A stretch of 64,000 nt of DNA from Acidaminococcus massiliensis (lineage in GTDB: Bacteria > Bacillota > Negativicutes > Acidaminococcales > Acidaminococcaceae), in contig NZ_LT608315.1 in the NCBI RefSeq assembly GCF_900095825.1, forward strand, positions 1,288,310 to 1,352,309, in the 5' to 3' direction. Numbering within the stretch: the stretch's first letter is position 1; every line of letters starts with the position of its first letter. The position numbers and the translations under genes are program-made. Of this stretch, positions 38,398 to 46,772 are shown one piece after another. Below the pieces are notes generated by a model, which saw only the letters and a list, made by a program, of their open reading frames with translations, searched no databases and was not told the origin of the DNA.

Positions 38398-39630
38398 ATG
38401 GTTCAAATTGGATCACTGGCATTATTGTTCTTTGTTATTTTCTTAGGGATGATCACCAAGAAAAATGTGGGGATCATCGGTTTCTTGGCGGCTTATGTCT
38501 ACGGCACCTTTGTCACCGGGATGAAGGCCAAGGAGATTTACGCGGGCGGGTTCCCCACCACGGTGTTTTTCCTGATCATGGCTTCCACCTTCCTGTTCGG
38601 CATTGCCAATCATAATGGGACGTCCACGGTCCTGGCCAAGAATGTCTCTTTTCTTTCCCGAGGGAACAATAAATTGATTCCCTGGATGTTCTTTGCAGCA
38701 GCAGCCATCCTGGCAGGAGTGGGCGGCTCCATGCTGATTTTGGTGGTGATCATGCCCATTGCTTACAGTACCTGCCTGAGCCGGCAGCTGGATGTGACCA
38801 TGACTTCCATCATCGTACTGGCCGGCGGGATGATCGGCGGTCTTTCTCCCATTACTTTGAATGGAATCGTGGCCAATACCCTGGCCATCCAGAATGGGGT
38901 GGACAACTACATGCCCATTTGGGGAGCTTATTCTCTGTCCATTTTTGCCATGGCCTTCATCGCTTATCTGGTGTTCCAGGGCTGGAAAGTCCCCAATACG
39001 GAACCGGATAAGGATTTCACCCCTTTTAACCGGGCCCAGATCGTAACAGTGATTTCCATTGTCCTGGTGTGTGTGGCTACTATTTTCTTCAAACAGAATA
39101 TCGGCCTGCTCTGCCTGGCTTTTGCTGCAGTCCTGATCCTGCTGGGGTATTGTGATCAGAAAGTAGCCATCGCCGCCATTCCCTGGGGGACGCTGATCCT
39201 GATCACCGGCATGAGCATGCTGCTCCATGTGGTGGATAAATCCGGCGGGATCACCTATCTGACTTCTATGCTGGCGAAAGTCATCACGCCGGCTACGGCC
39301 CAGCCCATCATGATCCTTCTGGGCGGCCTCATGGGTGCAGTGGCCAGCGGCACCGGCGTGGTGATGCCCACCTTGATCCCTCTGGCAGCGAAACTGGCGG
39401 CTTCCAATCCGGCCCTGGACGCTACGGCTTTGATGCTGGGGGTCATCGTAGGGACCAATGGAGTGGTGCTGAGTCCCTTTTCCACGGTGGGGGCCCTGGC
39501 CTGCGGCTGTGCACCGGAAGGGGTGGATGTGAACAAGCTATACAAGAACCTGCTCCTCACCGCCATCCTCTTCAGCCTCTCCGCTTTTGCGGTGTCCTAT
39601 CTGGGAATCTATAATATGTTGTTTTTGTAA
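38398..39630 (+). CDS. SLC13/MatC-like permease under T-box control
   Basis: This 410-residue inner-membrane carrier has about 11-12 helices and fits the ion-transporter/SLC13 group with a MatC-like N terminus: ITKKNVGIIGFLAAYVYGTFVTGM and TTVFFLIMASTFLFGIANHNGT. Two re-entrant-type motifs occur, GGMIGGLSPITLNGIVANTLA and ASGTGVVMPTLIPLAAKL, in each half. Relatives carry dicarboxylates or other organic acids. AGGAGGGG precedes the ATG. The T-box leader means expression rises when an amino acid (probably leucine) is short, so the substrate may be that amino acid, a peptide or its keto acid. That link is inference. Confidence 0.85.
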   Translation: MVQIGSLALLFFVIFLGMITKKNVGIIGFLAAYVYGTFVTGMKAKEIYAGGFPTTVFFLIMASTFLFGIANHNGTSTVLAKNVSFLSRGNNKLIPWMFFAAAAILAGVGGSMLILVVIMPIAYSTCLSRQLDVTMTSIIVLAGGMIGGLSPITLNGIVANTLAIQNGVDNYMPIWGAYSLSIFAMAFIAYLVFQGWKVPNTEPDKDFTPFNRAQIVTVISIVLVCVATIFFKQNIGLLCLAFAAVLILLGYCDQKVAIAAIPWGTLILITGMSMLLHVVDKSGGITYLTSMLAKVITPATAQPIMILLGGLMGAVASGTGVVMPTLIPLAAKLAASNPALDATALMLGVIVGTNGVVLSPFSTVGALACGCAPEGVDVNKLYKNLLLTAILFSLSAFAVSYLGIYNMLFL

Positions 39631-39637
39631 AGAAAGT

Positions 39638-39667
39638 AAGGGGCTGTTGCATGCGCAACAGCCCCTT
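39638..39667. terminator. Bidirectional intrinsic terminator
   Basis: A perfect 13-bp stem, AAGGGGCTGTTGC with GCAACAGCCCCTT, and a four-base loop lie between the convergent permease and a small minus-strand gene. Confidence 0.8.
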
Positions 39668-39851
39668 ATTCATAATGATTCAAGATATTCCGGACTCTTT
39701 CTTTCTTCGATTTGGGGATCTTCCACTGGTAATTCCTGTAGTTGTTCTCTCTGTGGTCGGTGGAGTAATCGGCGTAATCGAAATCCACATCCCGTTCATA
39801 GCTCCGATTGTAGTCTCCGTGCCCGTCATCCAGGTAAAAAAACGTCTGCAT
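39666..39851 (-). CDS. Small Asp/Tyr-rich protein of unknown function
   Basis: This 61-residue protein begins MQTFFYLDDGHGDYNRSYE and is rich in Asp, Tyr, Asn and Arg, ending KSKKERVRNILNHYE. There is no signal peptide or membrane segment. A very good ribosome site (AAGAAGGAG on the minus strand) lies six bases before the ATG, and the gene ends at the shared bidirectional terminator, which supports expression. I recognise no family. The polar, aromatic-rich first half suggests low-complexity or disordered structure. Confidence 0.55.
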   Translation of the reverse strand: MQTFFYLDDGHGDYNRSYERDVDFDYADYSTDHRENNYRNYQWKIPKSKKERVRNILNHYE

Positions 39852-40044
39852 CTTGCTCCTTCTTTCTCAAAAGCTTCCTAATATATGGAAAGCAATAAAT
39901 AAATCAGAATAAGGCCCATAAGAAAAGTTTACATTTCAGCGGATTTCCTTCTTTTACTAGTAATTTTATCACAAACCGTGTACAATGAATACATAAGAAA
40001 TGAAAACACTGCGTCAGTGGATTCAGATAGGGGAGTGGAAAGCC

Positions 40045-40905
40045 ATGAAAATCGTAACTTTTGCGTACGATGACGATGTCCAGGTAGGGATCATTTCCGA
40101 AGACGGAAAAAGTGTCATCCCTGCCAACAAATTTGAAAACATGTATGACCTGATCCAGCATGCTGGTTTTGAAGAACTGCTGGGTATTGCCCGGGTGGCT
40201 ATGGGAGCGGTCCCCCTGGAACAGGTGAAGATCCTGGCTCCCCTGACCCGTCCCCGGAACGACATCATCTGCCTGGGGATCAACTACAAATCCCATGACG
40301 AAGAACTGCCGGATGAATACGTACCGGAAAAAATCGTCCAGCGTCAGGTTCCGGTGTACTTCTCCAAGCGGGTGGACCGGGCTGTGGATCCCGATGGGAT
40401 CATCGACGGCCATTTCAATGTGGTGAAGGAACTGGACTACGAATGCGAACTGGCCGTGATCATCGGCAAAGAAGCCAAGAATGTGGAAGAAAAAGACGCC
40501 GGAGATTATGTGTTCGGCTATACCATCATCAATGATGTGACGGCCCGTGATGTACAGGTGGCCCATAAACAGTGGTATTTCGGGAAGAGCTTGGATACCT
40601 TTGCTCCCATGGGGCCCTGCATCGTGACGGCGGATGAATTCGATTTCCCGCCGGCCCTCCATCTGACCTGCCGGGTCAACGGAGAACTGCGTCAGGACAG
40701 CAATACGAAACTCCTGGTCCATGGGATCCCCTACATCATCAGCGAACTGTCCAAAGGGATGACCCTTCGGGCCGGCACCATCATTGCTACTGGTACGCCT
40801 GCCGGCACCGGTATCGGCATGAACCCGCCCCAGTTCCTGAAGAGCGGCGATGTGGTGGAATGTTCCATCGAAGGGATCGGGACCCTGCGGAATAGGGTAA
40901 AGTGA
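40045..40905 (+). CDS. Fumarylacetoacetate hydrolase (FAH) family protein
   Basis: This 286-residue enzyme is of the FAH superfamily, whose members hydrolyse or decarboxylate 2-oxo and 1,3-dicarbonyl acids with a divalent metal. The core starts LAPLTRPRNDIICLGINYKSHDEE, followed by PVYFSKRVDRAVDPDG. The metal-binding acidic residues lie in ELDYECELAVIIGKEA and NDVTARDVQ, and the C-terminal block is TGTPAGTGIGMNPPQFLKSGDVVE. An upstream ATG at 40000 is in frame, but GGGGAG at about 40030-40035 fits the ATG at 40045. The gene is monocistronic. The actual substrate, for example acylpyruvate or oxaloacetate, cannot be read. Confidence 0.9.
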   Translation: MKIVTFAYDDDVQVGIISEDGKSVIPANKFENMYDLIQHAGFEELLGIARVAMGAVPLEQVKILAPLTRPRNDIICLGINYKSHDEELPDEYVPEKIVQRQVPVYFSKRVDRAVDPDGIIDGHFNVVKELDYECELAVIIGKEAKNVEEKDAGDYVFGYTIINDVTARDVQVAHKQWYFGKSLDTFAPMGPCIVTADEFDFPPALHLTCRVNGELRQDSNTKLLVHGIPYIISELSKGMTLRAGTIIATGTPAGTGIGMNPPQFLKSGDVVECSIEGIGTLRNRVK

Positions 40906-40937
40906 GGAAAAGAAGTTTTGGCCGCGCGTCGCGACGA

Positions 40938-40964
40938 GGGTGTGGATTTTTCCACACCCCTTTT
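40938..40964. terminator. Bidirectional terminator between the FAH gene and tmcAL
   Basis: GGGTGTGGA pairs with TCCACACCC around TTTT, followed by CTTTT. Confidence 0.75.
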
Positions 40965-42181
40965 CATTTCTCCCTCACCGGCTGCATCCGGTAATCTTTG
41001 TCAGTGATCCGGCCTTCGGTGAGGAGCTGGTACAGGTTCTGGGCCCGGAGGTCCAGTTCCAGCTGCTGGCGGAAGGCCGGGGTGGGGGCCTGGGCCAGGG
41101 TGTTCTTCCGGAGCGCGGTGAGAAGGGGCAGCCGGGCGGTTTCCTTCATGGCTCGGAGCAGCTGCCGGCCGGTTTCCGTAAAGCCCAGCACCCGCAGATA
41201 GGAAGGAGGCTGGGCCGCGGCTTCCCGGAAGGAGAGTTCCGGGCTGGAAAGGAGCAGCTGCCAGAGGATCCGCCGGAGCCGGGAGGGCGGATAGCGCCGG
41301 GTGCTGCAGGCTTTTACTAGGGCGGCAAAGGAGCTGGCCCGGCGGTGTTTCCAGATCCGGTCTTCCAGACCTTCGGATACTTGGGCCCAGCTGGCCAGGA
41401 GGCTGGGGGACGCTTTTTCCAAGGCTGCGGCAAGGAAGAAATCGAGAGGTTTTTCTGTATCCGGCAGGCCTGTATCTCCATACCAGGCCTGGCATAGGGG
41501 ACGGAGAGGTGCCGGGAGGCCTTCCAGAAAGCTGGCTGTACAGCCTCGGGTGCAGATTTCCTGCCGGAGAGCGGAAGCACTGGGGAATGGGGCTCTTTTA
41601 AGCTGGCTTTCCCCGTAGGCCTGGCCTTCCCGGTGGATGGGAAGGGGCCGGATCTCCGGATGGGAATGGAGGGCTTTCAGATATTCTAGGGCTAAGAGAT
41701 TGTTGGAGCCGGTGAACAGCCCTCGGTAGGCCGGGTTTCGGGCGGCGGCCAGGCTGGCTGCCGCATTGGCATAAGAGCTGCCGTCGGCCAGGGCTTTTTG
41801 CCAGTCGTCCGGAGCGAAGGTTTCCTGGGAGAGGGACAGGAGCAGTGCAGGGTCCTCCGTTTCACAGCCGAAGGAGAGATGGGTCACAAGGCCGGCAGCA
41901 GCCAATGTTTCCACCCCGAAAGAGGCAAAGCCTTGGGCACTCTGGAGGCTGCCGGTGACGGGCAGTTCCAGTACCAGGTCCACGCCTCCCAGCAGGGCCA
42001 GACGGGTCCTTTGCCATTTGGCCCACAAAGGCAGCTGCCCCCGCTGGGTCAGGCTGCCGCTCATGACGGCTATGACGGGCGCCGGGCCCAGCTGTTTCCG
42101 GGCTTTGGCCAATTGGCGGGCATGGCCCCGGTGGAAGGGATTGTATTCGGCTACCAGGCCGATGACAGCAGAAAATTCCAT
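40964..42181 (-). CDS. tmcAL: tRNA(Met) cytidine acetate ligase TmcAL (YlbM)
   Basis: This 405-residue enzyme makes N4-acetylcytidine at the wobble base of elongator tRNA-Met from acetate and ATP. The nucleotidyltransferase motif is GLVAEYNPFHRGH, with the H-x-G-H signature near residue 20, followed by VIAVMSGSLTQRGQ and the family block SFGCE. The rest is the helical C-terminal part, G+C rich and variable. The open frame extends to 42337, but GGAGTGA upstream supports the ATG at 42181. It is divergent from ackA, whose substrate is also acetate, and this neighbourhood (ylbM beside acetate kinase and the yceD-rpmF genes) is common in Firmicutes. Confidence 0.92.
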   Translation of the reverse strand: MEFSAVIGLVAEYNPFHRGHARQLAKARKQLGPAPVIAVMSGSLTQRGQLPLWAKWQRTRLALLGGVDLVLELPVTGSLQSAQGFASFGVETLAAAGLVTHLSFGCETEDPALLLSLSQETFAPDDWQKALADGSSYANAAASLAAARNPAYRGLFTGSNNLLALEYLKALHSHPEIRPLPIHREGQAYGESQLKRAPFPSASALRQEICTRGCTASFLEGLPAPLRPLCQAWYGDTGLPDTEKPLDFFLAAALEKASPSLLASWAQVSEGLEDRIWKHRRASSFAALVKACSTRRYPPSRLRRILWQLLLSSPELSFREAAAQPPSYLRVLGFTETGRQLLRAMKETARLPLLTALRKNTLAQAPTPAFRQQLELDLRAQNLYQLLTEGRITDKDYRMQPVREK

Positions 42182-42202
42182 GGGCTCACTCCAAATTTTT
42201 AT

Positions 42203-42249
42203 TTTACAAATCCGTAAAACTTTGCTACCATATATTAGTATTATAGCAT
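42203..42249. promoter_or_regulatory. Divergent promoter region of ackA and tmcAL
   Basis: The plus strand has TTTACA (42203) 17 bp before TACCAT (42226) and further TATAGC/TAGCAT words near 42242. The A+T-rich 100 bp between the two starts must hold both promoters, but neither is strong enough to fix. Confidence 0.35.
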
Positions 42250-42296
42250 AAGCATAATACTGGTTTAAAATCAGTAGTCGATCAGGAGGCAATGTA

Positions 42297-43490
42297 ATGA
42301 AGATTTTTGTTGTAAACTGCGGCAGCTCTTCCATCAAATATCAGCTGATTGATATGAAGGATGAATCTGTCATCGCAAAAGGTCTGGTAGAACGTATCGG
42401 CATCGAAGGGTCCGTTCTGACTCATACTCCGGCTGGGAAGGACAAAGTAAGACTGGAAAGCGCCATCCCCGACCATGTTGACGGCATCAAGAAGGTCCTG
42501 GCTGCGCTGGTTGATCCCAACCATGGGGTCATCAAATCCATGGATGAAATCGATGCTGTGGGCCACCGGGTGGTGCATGGCGGCGAAATCTTCAACGAAT
42601 CCGTTGTGATCACTGATGAAGTGCTGAAGCAGATCGAAGACCTCAGCGACATGGCTCCTCTCCATCAGCCTGCCAACGTGGCCGGGATCCGTGCCTGCCA
42701 GAAGCTGATGCCCAACACTCCGCAGGTTGCCGTATTCGATACTGCTTTCCATCAGACCATGCCTCCTGTGGCATATATGTTCGGCGTGAAATATGAAGAA
42801 TACAAGGACTATGGCATCCGGAAATACGGCTTCCATGGGACTTCCCACAAATATGTATCCGGTGTGGCTGCCAAAATGCTGGGCAAAGACATCAAAGATA
42901 CCAAGATCATCACCTGCCATCTGGGCAACGGTTCCAGCATCACCGCCATCGACGGGGGCAAATCCGTGGATACTTCCATGGGCTTCACTCCTCTGGACGG
43001 CGTGCTGATGGGTACCCGTACCGGTTCCATCGACCCGGCTGTGGTTCCCGTGCTGATGCAGAAGAAGGGCCTGGATGCTGCCGGTGTTGACAAGTACATG
43101 AACAAGGAATGCGGCGTCCTGGGCGTTTCCGGCGTTTCCAGCGACTTCCGGGATCTGGAAGATGCGGCCGCCAAAGGCAATGAAAGAGCCAAACTGGCCT
43201 TGGATATGTTCTGCTATCAGGTGAAACGCTACATCGGTGCTTATGCAGCTGCTATGGGCGGCGTAGATGCCATCGTATTCACCGCCGGTGTAGGCGAAAA
43301 CGATATCCATACCCGTCAGCAGGTCTGCTCCGGACTGGAATTCCTGGGCGTGAAACTGGACGCTGACCGGAACAATGTCCGCGGTAAAGCCACCGAAATC
43401 AGCGCTGCTGATTCCAAGGTGAAGGTGTTCCTGATCCCCACCAACGAAGAACTGGCCATTGCCCAGGATACCCTGAGACTGTGCAAATAA
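42297..43490 (+). CDS. ackA: Acetate kinase
   Basis: This 397-residue ASKHA-fold kinase converts acetyl phosphate and ADP to acetate and ATP, the energy-yielding step of acetate fermentation. Motifs are [13 protein letters not shown] at the start, [46 protein letters not shown] and FTAGVGEN near the end. AGGAGG lies before the ATG. Length and residues are complete. Phosphotransacetylase is not next to it in this window. Confidence 0.97.
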   Translation: MKIFVVNCGSSSIKYQLIDMKDESVIAKGLVERIGIEGSVLTHTPAGKDKVRLESAIPDHVDGIKKVLAALVDPNHGVIKSMDEIDAVGHRVVHGGEIFNESVVITDEVLKQIEDLSDMAPLHQPANVAGIRACQKLMPNTPQVAVFDTAFHQTMPPVAYMFGVKYEEYKDYGIRKYGFHGTSHKYVSGVAAKMLGKDIKDTKIITCHLGNGSSITAIDGGKSVDTSMGFTPLDGVLMGTRTGSIDPAVVPVLMQKKGLDAAGVDKYMNKECGVLGVSGVSSDFRDLEDAAAKGNERAKLALDMFCYQVKRYIGAYAAAMGGVDAIVFTAGVGENDIHTRQQVCSGLEFLGVKLDADRNNVRGKATEISAADSKVKVFLIPTNEELAIAQDTLRLCK

Positions 43491-43508
43491 GATGATTGGG
43501 GCTTTTGC

Positions 43509-43537
43509 TTGACAAAGACCGCTTTCGTCGATATAAT
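43509..43537 (+). promoter_or_regulatory. Perfect consensus promoter of yceD-rpmF
   Basis: TTGACA (43509-43514), a 17-bp spacer and TATAAT (43532-43537) match the sigma-70 consensus at all twelve positions. The start point would be near 43544, only about nine bases before the yceD ATG at 43553. Confidence 0.9.
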
Positions 43538-43552
43538 GTAACGGTTGATAAT

Positions 43553-44056
43553 ATGATCAAAATCAATGTAGCAGAAATCAAAAAAAGACTTGTAGGGTCA
43601 GAATCTTTCCAGTACGATCTAGCCCCGGCCCAGCTGAACCTGTCGCCGGAGGATGCGGATCTGGAAGGGCATATCCTGGTGGAAGGGGAACTTTCCAACG
43701 GGGGAGATGTGATCCTTCTCACGGCCGCAGAACAGTTCGTCTGCCATGGCACCTGCGCCCGCTGCCTGAAAGATGTGCGGCTGGAGCTGACGGCCAGGGT
43801 GGAAGAACGGTACTATCCGGAAGGCACAGAAGGACTGGAAGAGGATGCCTTTACCTATCAGTTCGACATGGTTGATGTTACGGATGCTTTGAGGGAGTCC
43901 CTGCTGCTGGCCATCCCGGCCAGAGTCCTGTGCAAACCGGACTGCAAGGGGATCTGTCCTGTCTGTGGAGCGGACCGCAATGTGACGGAATGCCACTGCG
44001 ATACCCATTCCATAGACCCCAGGCTGGAGGCTCTTAAGGCGTTGTTAGAGAAATAG
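43553..44056 (+). CDS. YceD/DUF177 family protein
   Basis: This 167-residue protein is of the YceD (DUF177) family, which nearly always precedes rpmF and is thought to help 23S rRNA processing or 50S assembly. It starts MIKINVAEIKKRLVGSE. The family core is VEGELSNGGDVILLTAAEQFVC, then a C-x2-C pair (CHGTCARCLKDV), and the C-terminal LCKPDCKGICPVCGADRN with further cysteines that may bind zinc. The frame is open to 43496, but a perfect promoter lies inside that extension, so the ATG at 43553 must be the start. The transcript then has almost no leader and no clear ribosome site. Confidence 0.88.
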   Translation: MIKINVAEIKKRLVGSESFQYDLAPAQLNLSPEDADLEGHILVEGELSNGGDVILLTAAEQFVCHGTCARCLKDVRLELTARVEERYYPEGTEGLEEDAFTYQFDMVDVTDALRESLLLAIPARVLCKPDCKGICPVCGADRNVTECHCDTHSIDPRLEALKALLEK

Positions 44057-44080
44057 GTTGAGTTTAGGAGGTGTAATACA

Positions 44081-44263
44081 ATGGCAGTACCAAAGAGAAA
44101 AATGTCTAAGGCCCGTCGGGATTCCCGCCGCGCCAATTGGAAACTGGCTGCTCCTGGCTTGGTTGAATGCCCTCAATGCCACGAGCTGAAGCGCCCTCAC
44201 CATGTATGCCCTGAATGCGGTTATTACGATGGTAAGGAAGTCGTGAAAGAAGACGAAGAATAA
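44081..44263 (+). CDS. rpmF: 50S ribosomal protein L32
   Basis: This 60-residue protein begins [17 protein letters not shown] after the initiator Met, as all L32 do. Two pairs of cysteines (C-P-Q-C and C-P-E-C) form the zinc ribbon of the C+ type, so expression should not depend on low-zinc paralogues. TAGGAGGTG precedes the ATG. It is co-transcribed with yceD and ends at a strong terminator. Confidence 0.98.
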   Translation: MAVPKRKMSKARRDSRRANWKLAAPGLVECPQCHELKRPHHVCPECGYYDGKEVVKEDEE

Positions 44264-44287
44264 GGGAAACGGGCAACCGGGAACCTT

Positions 44288-44327
44288 AAAAAAGAACGCT
44301 GTCCCTGCGGGGACGGCGTTCTTTTTT
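44288..44327 (+). terminator. Intrinsic terminator after rpmF
   Basis: An 18-bp stem (arms 44288-44305 and 44310-44327, one G-U pair) with loop TGCG ends in a long T run. It separates rpmF from the next gene. Confidence 0.9.
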
Positions 44328-44409
44328 TATGACCCTTCCTAAAACCGGGAAACTGGCTTATAATGATAGAATAGCAACGATTAAATAATTGTGAGGGGAG
44401 CAGCCAGTT

Positions 44410-45066
44410 ATGAAATTTTTCATTGATACAGCGAACCTGGACGAGATTCGGGAAACCGAAGCCATGGGCATCATCAGCGGTGTCACCACCAACCCTTCGC
44501 TGATCGCCAAGGAAGGCCGGGATTACGAAGAGACGCTGCGGGAAATCGCCCAGATCGTGGACGGCCCCATTTCCGGGGAAGTGAAGGCCAGCACCACCCT
44601 GGCCCGGGACATGGTGATGGAAGGCAGAGTCATCGCCCAGATCCATCCCAATATGGTGGTGAAGATCCCTATGACCAAAGAGGGACTGCAGGCGGTGAAG
44701 ATCCTCTCTTCTGAAGGGATCAAGACCAACGTGACCCTTGTGTTCTCCGCTACCCAGGCCATCTTGGCTGCCCGTGCGGGAGCCACCTATGTTTCTCCTT
44801 TCCTGGGCCGGCTGGATGACATTTCCACCGACGGCACCCGGCTGATCAAGGAAGTGATGGAAATCTTCCGGCTGTATCCGGACATCACTACTAAGGTGAT
44901 CTGTGCGTCTATCCGCCATCCTATGCATGTGGTGGAATGTGCCAAGGTGGGGGCTGACATCGCCACGGTGCCGTACAAGGTCCTGATGCAGATGGTCCAG
45001 CATCCCCTGACCCTGACGGGGATCGAGAAATTCTGCCAGGATTTTGAAGCGGTGTTCGGCCGCTGA
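44410..45066 (+). CDS. Transaldolase / fructose-6-phosphate aldolase-like protein
   Basis: This 218-residue single-domain TIM barrel is of the short transaldolase (TalC/Fsa) type. It starts [15 protein letters not shown], then [13 protein letters not shown]. The Schiff-base lysine K85 lies in [10 protein letters not shown], and [29 protein letters not shown] and [10 protein letters not shown] follow. It either moves dihydroxyacetone units in the pentose phosphate pathway or cleaves fructose 6-phosphate; the two cannot be separated safely by sequence here. GAGGGG lies before the ATG. It sits between rpmF and fapR, with a terminator before it, so it is likely a separate unit inserted in the usual yceD-rpmF-fapR order. 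Confidence 0.93.
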   Translation: MKFFIDTANLDEIRETEAMGIISGVTTNPSLIAKEGRDYEETLREIAQIVDGPISGEVKASTTLARDMVMEGRVIAQIHPNMVVKIPMTKEGLQAVKILSSEGIKTNVTLVFSATQAILAARAGATYVSPFLGRLDDISTDGTRLIKEVMEIFRLYPDITTKVICASIRHPMHVVECAKVGADIATVPYKVLMQMVQHPLTLTGIEKFCQDFEAVFGR

Positions 45067-45111
45067 AGTATGAAATTGCTGTAAAATCTGTAACAGATAT
45101 CCCTGCACGTC

Positions 45112-45139
45112 TTGTATTTTATCCGTACTCTGGTATAAT
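45112..45139 (+). promoter_or_regulatory. Promoter of the fapR-plsX-fab operon
   Basis: TTGTAT (45112-45117), 16-bp spacer and TATAAT (45134-45139). The start point would fall near 45147, right at the FapR operator. Confidence 0.75.
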
Positions 45140-45150
45140 GAATGCTAGTG

Positions 45151-45167
45151 TTAAGACTAGGTACTAA
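45151..45167. promoter_or_regulatory. FapR operator
   Basis: TTAAGACTAGGTACTAA resembles the 17-bp FapR box (TTAGTACCTRGTACTAA type); the right half ACTAGGTACTAA is intact and the left half has two changes. It overlaps the first transcribed bases, so FapR would block its own operon when malonyl-CoA is low. Confidence 0.7.
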
Positions 45168-45181
45168 AAGTAGGTGGTAGG

Positions 45182-45772
45182 ATGGGTTCTGTGGGACAGA
45201 AAAAGGCAAGACAGCAGCGTCTGCAGCAGCTGCTGGCCAGGAATCCGTTTTTAACCGACGAGCATCTGGCCGAAACCTTTCAGGTGAGCATCCAGACTGT
45301 ACGGCTGGACCGTCTGGCTTTGGGGATCCCGGAACTGCGGGAGCGGACCCGCCACATGGCGGAAGATGCCCAGGAAAAGCTGAAAGCCATTACCAGTGAG
45401 GAAATCGTCGGTGAACTGATCGACCTGGAAATCGGCGTCAGCGGCATCTCCATGATGACGGTGGACCGGGAGATGGTGCTGCAGAAAACCGGCGTCTGCC
45501 GAGGGCAGTACATGTTCGCCCAGGCCAATTCCTTGGCTCTGGCGGTGATCGATGCTCCGGCTGCTCTCACCGGTGTGGCCAATGTAAAGTACAAGATCCC
45601 TGTGACCGTGGGAGCCATTTTGGTGGCGAGAGCCGAAGTGGTCCGGAAACAGGAAGACAAATATACCATTTGGGTAAAGATCAGGAACAACCACAAGGAA
45701 GTGTTCCGTGCCAAATTCCTGATCGTTGCCATTCCGGAACAAAGGAGCCAAGAAGATGAAAATCGCAGTTGA
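45182..45772 (+). CDS. fapR: Fatty acid and phospholipid regulator FapR
   Basis: This 196-residue repressor of lipid synthesis is released by malonyl-CoA. The N-terminal helix-turn-helix is in RLQQLLARNPFLTDEHLAETFQVSIQTVRLDRLALGIPELRER, with the family-specific L-x3-P-F-x-T-D-E and T-(V/I)-R-L-D-R. A short linker helix is followed by a hot-dog fold effector domain from about residue 75 (TGVCRGQYMFAQANSLALAVIDAP, then ANVKYKIPV). AGGTGG lies before the ATG. Its operator and promoter lie directly upstream and its 3' end overlaps plsX, which points to autoregulation of the whole cluster. Confidence 0.93.
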   Translation: MGSVGQKKARQQRLQQLLARNPFLTDEHLAETFQVSIQTVRLDRLALGIPELRERTRHMAEDAQEKLKAITSEEIVGELIDLEIGVSGISMMTVDREMVLQKTGVCRGQYMFAQANSLALAVIDAPAALTGVANVKYKIPVTVGAILVARAEVVRKQEDKYTIWVKIRNNHKEVFRAKFLIVAIPEQRSQEDENRS

Positions 45773-46772
45773 CGTAATGGGAACTGACTATGGCCCTGCT
45801 GAGATCATCAAAGGTGTGCTTCAGGCAGTAAACGAATATGGCTGCGACGTGGTACTGGTGGGGGATCAGGAAGTGATCCGGCAGGAACTGGCCCGGGAGC
45901 ACCAGGAAAACAATCCTAAGATCACCATCCATCACGCCAGCCAGGTAATCGAGATGAAGGATCATCCGGGAATCAGCGTGAAGAAAAAACGGGATGCTTC
46001 CATTGTGGTGGCCACCCAGCTGCTCCATGAAAAAGAATGCGACGCGCTGGTCTCTTCCGGCAGCACAGGGGCGGCAGTGGCTTCGGCCCTGTTCGGCCTG
46101 GGCCGGATCCGGGGCATCGAACGGCCGGCCATCGCTACGGTGATCCCCAATGTGAAGGGGGCCACGGTACTGGTGGATTCCGGTGCCAAGGTGGATGCCA
46201 AACCAGAACAGCTGGTCCAGAATGCCATCATGGGTTCCATTTATGCTGAACTCCAGCTGGGGATTCCCCAGCCTCGGGTGGGCCTTTTGAATATCGGGGA
46301 AGAGGAGACCAAGGGCAACGAACAGTGCCTGGCCACCTATCCCTTATTGAAACAGGATCCTCACATCCATTTCATCGGAAATGTGGAAGGCCGGGACATC
46401 AACAAAGGAACGGTGGACGTGGTGGTCTGTGACGGCTTCGTGGGAAATGTGGTCTTAAAGACCATGGAAGGATTGGCTGCCGCCGTCATGGAGATCTTGA
46501 AGAAGACTTTGATGGAAAGCGGGATCTTAGCCAAACTGGGCGCTCTCCTCATGAAGCCGGCCCTCCTGCGGATGAAAAAGCAGATGGATGCTTCCGAATA
46601 CGGAGGAGCCTTGCTGATGGGGGTACGGGCACCGTTCATCATCTGCCATGGCAGTTCCAAAGCCAAGGCCATCAAGAATGCTGTGCGGGTGGCCATCGAA
46701 CTGACCCAGAAAGATGTGGTGGGGCGGATCCGCAAAGAAATCATGCACGACGAAGAAAGTGGTGAGTTATAA
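45756..46772 (+). CDS. plsX: Phosphate acyltransferase PlsX
   Basis: This 338-residue peripheral membrane enzyme makes acyl phosphate from acyl-ACP for phospholipid synthesis (with PlsY). It begins MKIAVDVMGTDYGPAEIIKGV, with the conserved D-x-M-G-x-D. Further blocks are VSSGSTGAAVASALFGLGRIRGIERPAI, LNIGEEETKGNE and VVCDGFVGNVVLKTMEGLA. AAAGGAG at 45741-45747 fixes the ATG at 45756, inside the end of fapR. It stops directly before fabH. Confidence 0.96.
   Translation: MKIAVDVMGTDYGPAEIIKGVLQAVNEYGCDVVLVGDQEVIRQELAREHQENNPKITIHHASQVIEMKDHPGISVKKKRDASIVVATQLLHEKECDALVSSGSTGAAVASALFGLGRIRGIERPAIATVIPNVKGATVLVDSGAKVDAKPEQLVQNAIMGSIYAELQLGIPQPRVGLLNIGEEETKGNEQCLATYPLLKQDPHIHFIGNVEGRDINKGTVDVVVCDGFVGNVVLKTMEGLAAAVMEILKKTLMESGILAKLGALLMKPALLRMKKQMDASEYGGALLMGVRAPFIICHGSSKAKAIKNAVRVAIELTQKDVVGRIRKEIMHDEESGEL

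Noticed and set aside
38081..38422. 113-codon minus-strand frame over the T-box leader
   Set aside because: The region is explained by the riboswitch on the plus strand; the frame has no ribosome site or family pattern.
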